From Cryptomeria japonica (lineage: Eukaryota > Streptophyta > Pinopsida > Cupressales > Cupressaceae), in contig NC_081414.1 of NCBI RefSeq assembly GCF_030272615.1, positions 662,480,438-662,544,437 on the forward strand: DNA of 64,000 nucleotides, given 5' to 3'. Below the pieces are notes generated by a model, which saw only the letters and a program-made list of their open reading frames with translations, had not been told where the DNA came from and made no database searches. The position numbers and the translations under genes are program-made. Positions 1 to 10,221 of this stretch are shown one piece after another. The first letter of the stretch is position 1, and each line of letters opens with the position of its first letter.

Positions 1-212
1 TTTAAACAAATATATTTTATTCATTTAATTGATTGTTAGAGCGTGGCTTAATGAATTAATTTAAATAAGTTGAATAATTTATTTAATTAATAGGAGAAGA
101 GGTTGAGGATGAATTAATTAAATATTAATTTAATTAACTGATTATTGATGGTTAAAATAATCAAATAAATATTAAATATTCATTTAATTGAGTGGATAGA
201 TTTGTGTCTATA
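1..212 (-). mobile_element. Partial Ty3/gypsy LTR, minus orientation, running off the left edge
   Basis: Read on the minus strand from 212 downward, this begins TATAGACAC and continues in AT-rich sequence that lines up closely with the start of the plus-strand LTR at 12865 (TGTAGACAC, then the same run of ATTTAAT-type words and the same order of short blocks for about 200 bases). It therefore is the 5' end of an LTR of that subfamily with a mutated terminal TG. It directly abuts the RNase H part of the neighbouring pol remnant. It is less like the LTR at 8564-10031, so it is probably a separate insertion and not that element's own 3' LTR. Only 212 bases are in the window. Confidence 0.7.
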
Positions 213-1529
213 GTAATATATAACTCGTTCCTTGCCTTCTTGATCTTCTTGTGTTAGCAATGCCCCCAATGATACTTCAGTTGTTGATATGTAGAGAATG
301 AGCGACTTGCCCGCTATTGGTGGTGCCAAAACTAGCGGATTCATTAGATATTGCTTGAGTTGGTAGAATGATTCTGCACACTTGGCTTCCCATATGAAAG
401 GTATGTTCTTATGTAGCAGATGATTGAATGTTATACTTTTATCTGCTAGTTGGGCTATGAATTGGTTGATAAACTACAGTCGTCCTTGTGGAGATCTGAG
501 TTGTCTAATGTTCCTGGGAGGTGGCATCTCCATGATGGCCTGTACCTTTGTTTGATCTACTTCAATGCCCTTTGCGGACACAATGTAGCCTAATAGTTTG
601 CCTGATGTGACCCCGAAGACACACTTCTTAGGGTTTAATCTGACCTTGAACTATTCCAATCTTTGAAAGATTTTATCTAATATGCCCAGATGTTCTACCC
701 AGGTGAATGATTTAGCCAGTAAATCATCCACGTAGTCCTCCATGAAGGTATGCATCATATCATGGAAGATTGTCATCGTGGCTCTTTGATAAGTTGCCCC
801 AGCATTCTTTAAGCCAAAAGGCATGACATTCCAACAATATGTTCTCCATGGACAGGTGAACACAATTTTATCTTGATCCTCTGGGGCAATTTTGATTTGA
901 TTATAGCCAGAGAAACCGTCCATTAATGATAGCACTGTGTGGCCTACTGTTAGATCCACAATTATGTCGATGTTGGGCAAAGGAAAGTCATCCTTTGGAC
1001 AGGCTTTGTTGACATCTCTAAAACCTATGCATATTCTGATGCTTTCGTCAGGTTTTGAAACTAGTACAATGTTTGAAATCCATTCAGCATAGTTTATAGG
1101 TCGAATGAATCTAACGTCTAATAACTTCTTTAGTTCCACTTTTACCAACAATGCCACACGTGGGTTCATCTTTCTTAATTTATGTTTGACCGACTTAGCT
1201 CCTGGAGCGATGGACAAATGATGCATGATTAGGTTCGGATCTATTCCTGGCATATCAACATAGGACCAAGCAAAATCGATTTGTTTTTCTTTAAAGAATT
1301 TGATAAAATCTGGTTGCTCTTCTTCTGTCAATGATTCGACAAGGTGTATGGATTTGACTGTTGTTTCTGTACCGATGTTTACTGATTGAGTGGTCTCAAT
1401 CAATATGGGTGACCTCTTTTGATAGTGTTCAGGAAGAGTATCAAGTCTCCCATCCTTAGGTGCCTCAAAAAGGTTTTCACTTGTATATGCGTCCTTTATT
1501 TTTACTTTTTTGTGATCTAATACTGTCAT
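213..1529 (-). pseudogene. Ty3/gypsy pol remnant: reverse transcriptase and start of RNase H
   Basis: The open stretch 1529 to 651 encodes a reverse transcriptase of the Ty3/gypsy class. The approach segment lies around 1100-1250, then come a palm segment with a DVNKACPKDDFPLP block and LMDGFSGYNQI, and an intact catalytic YVDD near 723-734. After a stop near 651 the same frame continues to about 213 with the usual connection (LNPKKCVFG, GKLLGYIVS) and the beginning of RNase H (GALLTQED), again broken by a stop near 475. It then ends abruptly at the LTR start at 212, so the rest of RNase H and all of integrase are absent. The enzyme would copy element RNA into DNA in virus-like particles. With stops and a missing integrase it cannot be autonomous. 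Confidence 0.85.
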
Positions 1530-1625
1530 TGACTGTCATTGACTGGTTTCAGTATTAGACCTTTTGTTTCTTTCATTTTTGTGACTGAGAGACTTGGCAC
1601 TCCCCTGATTGTAGATATCATTATT

Positions 1626-3107
1626 TTATTCGCTGGTAGAGCATGTTTCCGGATTGACTGTACATATATACTGGACAATGGATTCATCAACTAGGAAAAT
1701 GGGTATATCATGGTGTTCAAGTTTTTCCCAGTCTATCAAATTAGAAAATACGAGTGGTAGAGAGTCATTTGGGGGGTTGAGATTGTTTGCGGTAAGTGTC
1801 ATGGTACAGGTATCGTTATAGTTGTTTAGGATGTTGGTTAGGTTAATGATATTGTCAAGGTCTTTGACGGTATCATCTTTGATGTAGACTTGTTTGTATT
1901 GTTGTTCTTCGTTCTCCTTAGCCTCATAGATATGTCGTGGTCCGAATTTAAGTGATCGAGACTCTGTGCCTTGTCCCTCCTGAGAAAGGGGTGTGTATGA
2001 ATGGATGGTACCTACCTCGATATCTTCAGTAATATTTGAACAACTACCCCATTCATATTTATTAGAATCAGTTTCAGAAGTACTATCCCAAAGTCTCCCA
2101 CTGCTTCTAACAGGTACGTTGTAGGGTGAGAAAATATCTCTGACAATTAATACCAGTCTTGTAGTTTTTTTTAATTCAGAATCAGAGCCTGCTTGTATTC
2201 TTTGCATTTGTTCATACACTGTTTCTCCTTGGGGAGTAGGAATTTCTTTGGGTGGTGACTCTACCTTGGTTTGAACAGGTTCTTGCACATGATGCACTTT
2301 ATTATATGATGATTCTTCCTGTTGAATGACCAGTTCCTCTTGTCGTTTCTCTTTTTCTTGTTCTTTCCTGGTCGTTTCGGTTGCTTGGTGTAGTGCTTCT
2401 TGCCATGAGTTTTCATTGTATTTCTTCTTTGCTTTACATTGAGGTTTCTGATATTTAATTTGTTTTTGTCTAGGTGGTATACCGTGTCCATATCCCAGTC
2501 CTATTTTGTCTTGTGAAAATTGTGAAGGAGGTTGTAGAGGTTCTATAATGCCTTCCTGATGGTTACCTATAGGTCCTTTGTCATTGTATCCCATCTGTTG
2601 CATGATTTGAAATCCTTTTCCATATTGTTGTGTCGGTATGGCCACCTCTTGGGTAGCAGCTCTCACCTCTTCTTCATCCTTGTATAGCCAACTAAGGATG
2701 TCCTTCTCTTCTGATTCATTGGCCAGTGTGCCCAATTGGATAAATTTGTCATCAAATTTGGTGATGGGTTGTGTTGCTTGATGTGTTGATGCCGAAGGTT
2801 GTCCATATGATTTTGGTGACGTCAGTAATTTTGATAAACACATGGATTCAAAAGAGTATTCCCCCATGCCTTGATCTTTAATTTTCATCTTTTGTTTGAA
2901 GTCTATGGATAAAGACTTGAGTTTTTCTTGATGATGATCGAATGTTGAGAAAGCTTGAGCCTCCCTGTTGTGTGGAACCAGGTTGTCTTGAGTTGCCCCC
3001 ATAGCATTGCAATGCTGAAAAGGGTTATTATCGACAGATATGAAAATCTCTTGTCCATTATACGGGAACTTGATACACTGATGGTATGTTGAAGGCACTG
3101 CTTGCAT
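1626..3107 (-). pseudogene. Ty3/gypsy protease-to-RT linker with a G-patch segment
   Basis: An open stretch of 493 codons between protease and reverse transcriptase. Its first 40 residues continue the protease region (a HQCIKFPYNG block and an NPFQHCNAM block, as in plant gypsy polyproteins). Around residues 160-210 (nucleotides about 2475-2628) it has a G-patch-like pattern: GKGF, then MGYNDKGPIG, then QEGIIEPL, then GLGYG, which matches the spacing of conserved glycines in G-patch domains. The rest is low-complexity Q/E/K-rich sequence of unknown role. G-patches bind nucleic acid and DEAH helicases in cellular proteins, and in betaretroviruses one sits at the end of the protease. Stops separate this from protease upstream and RT downstream. 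Confidence 0.7.
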
Positions 3108-3116
3108 TTCATGTAT

Positions 3117-3359
3117 CTAAGGATGACCCAATAGAATATTGTATGTTAAGTATATGTCTAATACTTGGCACATAGTGTCCTTTTGTATTGGTCCTACCTG
3201 AATAGGTAGTATCATTGTTCCTTTGGATGACCTTTCTTCATCATCATAGGCCTTGATGGTAATCTTCTTGTTTGGATCAATAGACTGCTCAAAGAAGCCC
3301 AATGCACGGATAAGCTTTAAAGTGCAGATATTGAGACCATCTCCTCCATCTATTAACAC
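3117..3359 (-). pseudogene. Ty3/gypsy retropepsin-like aspartic protease fragment
   Basis: The short open stretch begins with the active-site block LIDGGDGLNICTLKLIRALGF-like sequence (catalytic Asp in an LIDGG context, at the start of the frame), followed by an ADDEERSSKG segment and GPIQKDTMCQVLDI, then YNILLGHP at the end, which corresponds to the hydrophobic and LLG(H/R)P motif ending plant gypsy proteases. The protease would cut the Gag-Pol polyprotein. Stops on both sides (near 3110 and 3360) break it from neighbours. The plus-strand element at the other end of the window reaches the same active site at its last codons. Confidence 0.75.
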
Positions 3360-3408
3360 TCTTTTAACTTAATGTTTATAGACTAAGACTTCGATATGGA
3401 GCGAAGTG

Positions 3409-3687
3409 TTATGCGGATGATTCAAGGAATGTAAGGTTATGAGGCCTTGTCATATGAGCCACCATGGCTTGGAATCTATCAATGTCCAGATCTTTAGGAA
3501 CATTTGTTTCGACAAGTGCTTGCTCTAAGATGTCCTTATATTTTGGCGAGAGTTTTAGTAACTTGAGTATGGATATTTGAGTGGGAGTTCTCTGCAGTTG
3601 ATCAACCAAATTATATTGAGTCTTGGGGATAGTGATGGATGTTGATGTATGCCCTTCCAAGACGTATTTTTGAGCTCTGGTTGTCAC
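3409..3687 (-). pseudogene. Ty3/gypsy region between gag zinc knuckle and protease
   Basis: About 92 codons with a block (YNLVDQLQRTPTQISILKLLK) matching the plus-strand element near 63714-63790 (YDLLDQLGKTPAQISILELL), followed in both by a KEILEQA-type helix and an FQA(M/L) block. The match fixes the order gag, this conserved segment, protease in both elements. No enzymatic motif is visible. I take it as a conserved structural segment of the polyprotein. Confidence 0.7.
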
Positions 3688-4741
3688 ATTGATCGATGCA
3701 TGGTCTTGTTTGTCCTTGATTTTATGACATTTATTTGGTTGTCATATGTTGATACGTGATTGATGGTGTTATTGTACAGGTGATTTATACAAGCTCCTCT
3801 GGTATCGTTTGATGATGAAGCTCCTCCCTTGTTGTAATTCAGAAGAGGATTTTTAAAGACGTCATGGTCACCGTTTTTTTTGAGACCATCAACTATAAAA
3901 TCACCTCTATCGATCATGTCCCGAATGATGTTCTTAAGCCTCATGCAATCATTTGTGTGATGTCCTTTGTTTCGATGAAAATCAAAAAAATGTGAGTCAT
4001 TCCACCAAGGTGGTTTGACCTGGGGTTCAAAGTTGTTTATGGTTGACAATGTGATAATCTTGTTCACCAAGAGTTCTCGAAACACTGATTCTAAGGTTTT
4101 CCCTAATGGTGTGTAGATGTGTCTATACGAGAAAGCATTGGTGTTACCCCTTTGGTTTGCATTATTTCCTTGGTTAGTGTTGTTGGTGTTGTTGTCCTGG
4201 TTATTGTTGTTAGCGTTGTTTGAAATTGAAGGTCCTTGATTGGTATTTTGTGGATAAGTGTTAGTGCCTTGATTAACACTTTTTTTATTTTTGTTAGATG
4301 GTAGGATACCTGATAAAGCCGATACTAGTTGTTTGGACTTCACATCATTAGCATCAACTACCCCATCATTAACAACGTTTTTGTTTCTTGTCCAAAATCT
4401 AGATTTGTCTAAAGTGTTGTTGTTGTTTTGATTGTTAAAGGGGTAAGAGTTTGACGAGTTAACTCCTTCCTTAAAGAACTTTAATGTTCCTTTCTTGATG
4501 CAGGCTTCCTCCACTTGGATTATGTTTTCTCCATCTTTTCCTTTTCAGGCACGTCTCAAGGATATCTCAAAACCATGCATCTCCACAATTGAAGAAACAC
4601 CATGAATGTTTCATTGTTCTTTTGTTTGGTGTTACATACATCCAACATGGTGATGGCGTGTTGAATATTATAGGAGTATTGCATGATAATTTTGTTTACC
4701 AAATTATTAAATTATTTGATGGGAGGTGTGAGTTTAGACAA
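3684..4741 (-). pseudogene. Ty3/gypsy gag, C-terminal half with atypical zinc knuckle
   Basis: From 4514 to 3684 the frame is open (276 codons). It has an N-rich linker with runs of Asn and Gln (about residues 80-125), then PWWNDSHFFDFHRNKGHHTNDC-type sequence ending in an LKNIIRDMIDRG helix. The plus-strand element has Cys where this copy has Phe (YCEYH against FFDFH), so the first zinc ligand is lost here. Between 4741 and 4515 I can follow gag sequence through shifted frames (an LDVCNTKQ block matching MDLCNTKQ in the plus-strand copy). A short deletion near 4510-4560 removes the segment that follows in the other copy. Gag would form the particle shell and bind RNA. Confidence 0.7.
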
Positions 4742-5495
4742 TCACTCCATTGTTTTCCCTCCCAAACTTCTTGGGAATAGTCTCATTAAGTAAGTGTCAT
4801 CATGAGCAAATTCTAGGCTTATGGTACAAAATTCCCAAACATGATCATGGGGATCACTTTTACCATCATACTTGTCATACTTTGGTATATCTGAATTTGG
4901 GGGAAAAGGTACCATGTTCAATCTCCCGTCAAAAGGATAAGGACAGATCTCGTCCAAGGAGTATCGCACTGTGGTTCCTTGTTGCATGTTCTACATATGC
5001 CTTTGCAGCATTTGGATTTGTTGCGTAAGAGCGACCATTGGCACATTTGTACTTCGAGGGAGAGCTTCTTCTCTCATTAAGATTGCCCTGATTGCGGGTC
5101 TGGTTGTGTTCAGGGGTGTTGTTTTGCTCATATATGATTTTCGGGTCATGTGTTTCTTCTTCTCTTTGTTGGTCATGATAGGCATAATTTCTAGACCTTA
5201 TTCTAAAAATTCTTTTGTCTACATTCCTTAAATTTTTAACATTGAAATCTTCAGGAAGTCTAACTCCTTTGCTAGTTAGCATGAGTAGATATTTTTCTTT
5301 GTCTGCTTCAATAAGTCTTTCCATGAGCCTTTGGAATGATGGGTTTTCTTGACACTCTTGGAGAAGTTCCTCGGTGATTTTTGTATCACTCATATTAGCA
5401 TACTCATCAAAAGGGTTGGATAATCTACGACCCATACTTGATTCTGGTTGTGATTCTCTTTGCTTGTTTCTCTGAGAGTGAGTGACAGCGGGCAT
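4742..5495 (-). pseudogene. Ty3/gypsy gag, N-terminal part
   Basis: Two overlapping frames (5495-4929 and 4987-4742) make up the start of gag. It opens with MPAVTHSQRNKQ-like basic sequence, continues with a charged region rich in E, R and N, and then reaches ICPYPFDGRLNMVPFPPNSDIPKYDKYDGKSDPHDHVWEF-type sequence, the entrance to the retrotransposon gag (capsid) domain. The plus-strand element has the same block (CPYDSSILVAPYPPGFEIPKFTKYEGKRDPRDHVREF-type) near 62310-62440. A frameshift around 4930-4985 separates the two parts. Confidence 0.7.
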
Positions 5496-5558
5496 TTAAT
5501 AAATTTCTACCGTCATGAATTCTTCATCTTCTATGGGAGTTCTGAATGGTGTTGGTGG

Positions 5559-6044
5559 TTAAGGTCGAGCTTCGTTATATGTGATACAAAACTGTGGGAA
5601 TAAAGCATGGTTGATCCTTCCTCCCCGATTTAGGCGTTGTTGGTTGAATGTCGCTTTTTGAATATAAGCTCTACTTCTTAAAGGTTCCTTGTCAAACTCA
5701 TTTGTTTTGTCTTGGATATACAATCGCATGTGACGCAAGAATGTGTGATGCGATGCAAAGAGTTGGCGATTGATATAGAGAAATTTATTCCTTCTTGCAA
5801 GTGCCTTAGAACTAGGTTGTCTCTTCTTCAACTTAGTTTTGTGATGAAGACTTGTTCTTCTCAAAATATGAGGAGTGGTAATACACGAATGATCAATGGT
5901 TGTTGTTGATGTTGGATTTGGATACTTCATTTGAAAACTCAAGTTTACTTTATCAAGTAGAGGTTTAGTTAGATTCGCCTCCACAACAAATTGTGTCAAA
6001 TGATATGGATAAAAGTCTCCCGATATGGAAACTTGATTTGACAA
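5559..6044 (-). other. Open stretch upstream of gag, not recognised
   Basis: 161 codons directly upstream of gag on the same strand, basic and rich in H, R, T and N, without a motif I recognise. It lies between the leader word array and the gag start. It may be an upstream coding exon of gag or simply open leader sequence. The plus-strand element does not show a clear counterpart in the corresponding place. Confidence 0.25.
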
Positions 6045-6337
6045 CTTAAGATTTAAACTCGGTATGTTGTTTTGATAGAAATCCGTTGGATGGTGGAACC
6101 TTGATCAATGTTATGATACTGTCTGATTTTGTTGGATGAAGTCTTATCTCGAGCTAGTTTAGGATTCAAAAAAATTGCTCTAAGGATGCCTTGTTGATTT
6201 TGGAATTGTTTTCTCTGATAATTTGATTCGGATTTCGACTGCTAAGTTTGACAAAAGACTAAAAAGGGTACTCAAGACCGTTGATAAAATTTTCTTGAAA
6301 GGTCTGATTTGCTCTCTGTTTTGGGGGGTTTTTTAAT

Positions 6338-6701
6338 ATGCGCTAAGACAGAGACCCGATGCTCTAACAAATGTTCCGAATGTGCCACATAAGCTCCTCT
6401 ATGCGCTAAGTTGCCTTTCCTACGCGCTAAATTAGATTGTTTGAAACTGACTTGGTTGGAAAAGTCACGCGCTAATATGTCTGGATTACGCGCTACCGTT
6501 TAAGCTAAAAGCGCTAAGGTATGTCTCTGATGCGCTGAGCTGATGTTTAAATGCGCTAGGTTGGTGCCAAAAAGCGCCATTGAAATTTTTACTAGTGTGA
6601 TACTGGTTATGCACTAATATGATTGTTGAGAGTGTTATGCTTTGGTTGAAATACGCTATGGAATGGTTGACAAACGCTAGGAAGTTGCTCCTACGTGCTA
6701 A
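6338..6701. repeat. 21-bp phased word array, gag-proximal (word ATGCGCTAA)
   Basis: The word ATGCGCTAA or a close variant begins at 6338, 6359, 6380, 6401, 6422, 6467, 6488, 6509, 6530, 6551, 6572, 6609, 6651, 6672 and 6693. Steps are 21 bp almost throughout, or close to two units where a word has decayed (45 bp for 6422 to 6467; 42 bp for 6609 to 6651). One 37-bp step (6572 to 6609) breaks the register. Only the 9-bp word is conserved, and the 12 bp between words are essentially unrelated. All copies have the same orientation. On the minus strand one frame reads Leu-Ala-His every seven codons, but a stop and the register break argue against a coding role. It lies in the leader of the minus-strand gypsy element between the conserved leader core and gag. 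Confidence 0.9.
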
Positions 6702-8229
6702 GCTGCCCTAATTTCTTTGCTTCTACCATTTTTGGATTTTTTAACACTTGTGTTTTGGATGGATGATTTTCTGAAAAATAAATTGCAAACACAACATGAA
6801 AGAGAACAAATTTTGCCTGTGCTAGACAAGTAGTGTATGTTCTGTGAGGATATGTTCAAATCCCTGATGTTTTCACTGGTTTAGATAACAAGTAAGACAA
6901 ATCAAGTAGACTCTTTATTCAAGCATCATTAACAACATCATAGACAACTAGTCTCGATACTCCGTCAGCTCAAACAACCGTGTCACCCCCTAGAGGGCGC
7001 CCATTTTTTTGCCTTTTTTCCAGAAATTAACCCAAAGTGAATTGCTTCACAGTTGAGTAGTTATCTTAGGAGATATATGGTGAGTGATCTTGGGGGTGGA
7101 TTCTTCCCCACCCTTGCACTATGATGTTGAAAATGTTTGGATACTGACTCAGCTCAAAGTTTCTAGTGCTAAGGTTCTTAATTAGGCTTTTGTTCGGTCT
7201 TCAGTGATAAACTCCCTAGAGAGGCTTCCCAACCTTTAGAACAAAAGCTTTATGTATCTTAAAGATACTAGGGGAAGACTAATCACTGAGTGAAACCGTT
7301 GAAGGGTACTTTCGTTAGCCTCCGCATTTGATTATAGTGGGTTGGAACACTTGGCGATAAAGTCGTTTCCCACTTAGGTCGTTCCCCTCTCACTGACCAT
7401 TAATGGCGCTTTAAGAGCAACTCGAGAGGGCAGGTCTGCTAAAAGATTTAAATGCTTGAAGTAAAGAAAGCATAAGAGTGGTTTGGTTTTTTGGTCACCC
7501 AGTTACGGGGAGAGCATATACCTTCCACTTTCGAGACAAAGTAAACAAGTTCTTTTTAGCTTTCAAAGCAATGATTTGCTAACTTCTACTTGGAGATTTT
7601 GCTCCAAAAAGCATGGTGTTCCTTTTAACTCTTCATAGCAATTATTTTCTATCTAAGAAAGTGAAAATCCCAGTCAACAAAAGAAATCGTGATATTGGTC
7701 AACAAAAGTAAAGTCGATAAGTGAAAATATTCTTGCTTTTGCACAAAAACAAAGATGAGGTTTTTTTAATCCTTTGCAAAAATGAAAATGAGTTCTTTTG
7801 TTATGCACCAAGGGAAGATGAGGTTCTTTTTACCTTTTGCAAACTAAAAATTAAATTTGTTTGTTCTTTTTAAACCCAAATTGAATTGTTTTACTTAACT
7901 TGCCAAAATGAAAAGTTTGTTTTGTTGTTCTTTTTATCCTTCAATGAAATTCTTTTTAAAACCCAAATGAAGATGTGGCGAATTTTTAACCCCAAAAAAA
8001 TGAGATTCTTTTCCAATTTTAAGAAAGGTGAATTATTTTTATCTAACTAAAAAAGAAGTTAGAAAGAATGAAAATTTCTATTTTAACTTAATCTAAACCT
8101 GCAAGAAAATGGTTAGTTACCTGCAAGAAGAAAGTTAGTGAAAACCAAAATCAAAGGTGGGCTTACACAAGCCTAAATTTTCTTCCCTTGGTTACAGTTT
8201 TTTTTTTTTGCTTTTTCCCTGTCAGAGTC
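6702..8229 (-). other. Ty3/gypsy leader, including a conserved core at about 7090-7530
   Basis: Non-coding leader between the two word arrays. The part from about 7530 down to 7090 (read on the minus strand) matches the leader of the plus-strand gypsy element at about 59840-60250 in order and content. A TATGCTCTC block, CCTGCCCTC, GAGGGGAACGACCTAAGTGG (7371-7389, against GAGGGGAACAACCCAAGTGA at 59975) and an ACTATAAT block follow one another in both. A 15-bp palindromic stretch, GTATCTTAAAGATAC, lies near 7254-7268. From 7560 to 8100 the sequence is T/A-rich with recurring TTCTTTTTA and AAATGA words and shows no ORF. Conservation between diverged copies suggests a role in packaging, dimerisation or translation. 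Confidence 0.6.
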
Positions 8230-8486
8230 ATGTGCTATATTGCTACACATATGCGCTACAAGAAGTTATTGATGTGCTAATTAAAGGTCCCTAAGCGCTA
8301 CACTTGTTACCAAATGCACTGCACTGTTGTTCCAATGTGCAGGTTAAAAACCAGAATGTTATGCGCTAACAAGAAGTCTATATGTGCTAGGTGATGGGTC
8401 TGATGCGCTAAACAATATACCGAAAGTGCTAACGAAAGGTTCCAAAATGCTAATGAAATGTTCCAATGCGCTAAAACAAATTTTTC
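8230..8486. repeat. 21-bp phased word array, PBS-proximal (word ATGCGCTAA)
   Basis: Word starts fall at 8230, 8251, 8272, 8293, 8314, 8335, 8361, 8382, 8403, 8424, 8445 and 8466. All steps are 21 bp except 8335 to 8361 (26 bp, where a decayed word also fits at 8356). The word and orientation are the same as in 6338-6701, and the linkers again differ. It starts about 50 bp from the primer-binding site. A minus-strand open stretch (8307-8558) reads LAH-type heptads, but it begins within the primer-binding site with no ATG, so I do not call a gene. Confidence 0.9.
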
Positions 8487-8539
8487 GCATGCTTGCAATC
8501 TTGATCCTGCATGAAAAATGATATGATTAATGGGGTCGA

Positions 8540-8557
8540 GCCCCACAGTGGGTGCCA
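8540..8557 (-). other. Primer-binding site, complementary to tRNA-Lys 3' end
   Basis: On the minus strand the sequence TGGCACCCACTGTGGGGC followed by TCGA matches the complement of the 3' end of plant tRNA-Lys(CUU) (expected TGGCGCCCACCGTGGGGC) with two differences. It sits seven bases inside the LTR end at 8564. This defines the start of minus-strand DNA synthesis and the direction of the element. Confidence 0.8.
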
Positions 8558-8563
8558 AAAATA

Positions 8564-10031
8564 TGTGCAGGAAATGACAACGACATAAACATGAAAGTCA
8601 GTTTCAAAGTGTCCACACACCAATGAGATTCTTGGTGCAAGTTATAGGAGCCATATTGAATAGCTCAACTTCCCAAGGGGTGTCTCATTGGTCTCTATCT
8701 CACACGATCCTTGAAGTCAATGTCTTTGCTCTTAGATCACTGAGCAAAGTGACTTAGGAATGACAACTCCAAGAATGAGTGATGTTTATTTATAAGCATG
8801 AATGCATTCCTAGATATATATGCTATTGAAACTATAATGATTAATCTAGCATAAAGACGATGATAAGATTAGCTAATTATTCTAGCAATGATATACTAGT
8901 CTAACATGGATATGCTATGATATTAAAATGCTTCTAAATGCTTAGTGTGACTTAACAAAGAGAGGCTTGATGATTAGCAAAATGACTATAATTTTGATAC
9001 ACAAATATTTTTATATCAAAACAAAAGAATGAGAGCTCTATTTATAGGGAAAATAGGGCAATGGATGGTCAAGATTGGATAATCTTAACAAGGATCAGAA
9101 TTGAAAGTTAATCAATCCATGCTCACAATTCTCACTGATGAAATGGTGACAATTGTCAATAAGAGGTTGCTTGAGAGGAGATGAAAGAAGCATTAAATGC
9201 TCGAGAAGACATGAAGGTTACCTTAGGAGGTAAGGGTTAAGGTTAGACTAGGGTTAAGGGTTAAGGTTAGACTAGGGTTATCCATTGGATAAAGATTTTC
9301 TCCAAGGGATAAACTCTTGTGCAAGGGTTTAAGGGATAACCAAGGTTAAAGTCATGAATGCTTGATGAGACCCTTGGGTTAGATGAGGGTTGAGTTAGAG
9401 AGAAAGTCTCTAATCATGTAAGAAGGTTGAGCTAACCGTTAATGGTTATGTAAGAGCCTTAAATGGTTTAGAAGACTTTGAGGGTTAACTTGTTGAGGAC
9501 ATAAAGCCTTTAATGGTTTTCAAAGACTTTGGAGGCTTTGAGAAGTGACTTCTCTTTGCTTAAGAATGTGACAATAATTAGGAGATGGATTAGGCTAAAT
9601 TGGAAGTGATTTAGAAGAATCTAGAAGAGATTAAAGAGGTAAGTGGGAGATGTAGGAGAATGAAAGTGGAGGGAAAAGGAATTTAATTAAAATAAAATTA
9701 CTTTATTTCAATCAAATAGATGCAAATTGCATAAATACAAGTGGGGGATTTAAATAAATAAATTAGATTTATTTATTTGCAAGGATCAATTTAATTAAAT
9801 GTAAATTTAATTAAAAGGGGAGGAAGGGAAATTAATTTAATTAAGTGATTTATTTAATTAAAGGTTAGAAAAGGATCAGGTGAACTTAATTAAATAAATT
9901 GACTAACTCATTTAATCAAGTAGATGAATGCGGAGAAATTAATTAAATAGAATTTAATTAACAAGGGGGATGAGGTTTAAAATGAATATTAAATGTTCAC
10001 TTAGGAAAGTGGTCAGATTTATACATCTACA
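8564..10031 (-). mobile_element. 5' LTR of the minus-strand Ty3/gypsy element
   Basis: Read on the minus strand it begins TGTAGATG at 10031 and ends TGCACA at 8564, about 1,468 bp. The LTR identity is supported by the adjoining primer-binding site and by long similarity to the plus-strand LTR copy at 12865-14330, for instance the block around the TATA box (GACCATCCATTGCCC followed by CTATAAATAGAGCTCTCATTC). The first third is very AT-rich with TTAATTAA words. No 3' partner of the same subfamily is present in the window. Confidence 0.8.
9038..9046 (-). promoter_or_regulatory. TATA box of the minus-strand gypsy LTR
   Basis: TATAAATAG on the minus strand, followed by AGCTCTCATTC. The same element occurs at the same relative place in the LTR copy at 12865-14330, so it is the conserved LTR promoter. 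Confidence 0.6.
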
Positions 10032-10221
10032 GAAAGCATGAAATCTAACTCTAAATCCTAAACTACGAAAACAAGCAACACGAAAAATGAGAAAACAAGG
10101 ACAAGGAAATGAAAGACCAACCTGGAAGAGGAAGGACTGAGGAAACACGAACAAGCAACGACAGGATGACAACAATGACCAACGAGAAGACACACAATGT
10201 GAAAACACACAACGATACGAA

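Noticed and set aside
6338-8486. The regular arrays as CRISPR arrays
   Set aside because: The repeat word is 9 bp with 12-bp linkers, there are no cas genes, and the host is a plant.
8307-8558. Heptad-repeat protein (LAH) as a gene
   Set aside because: It begins within the primer-binding site with no ATG, and the second array has a stop and a register break in the same reading. The heptad follows from the 21-bp period.
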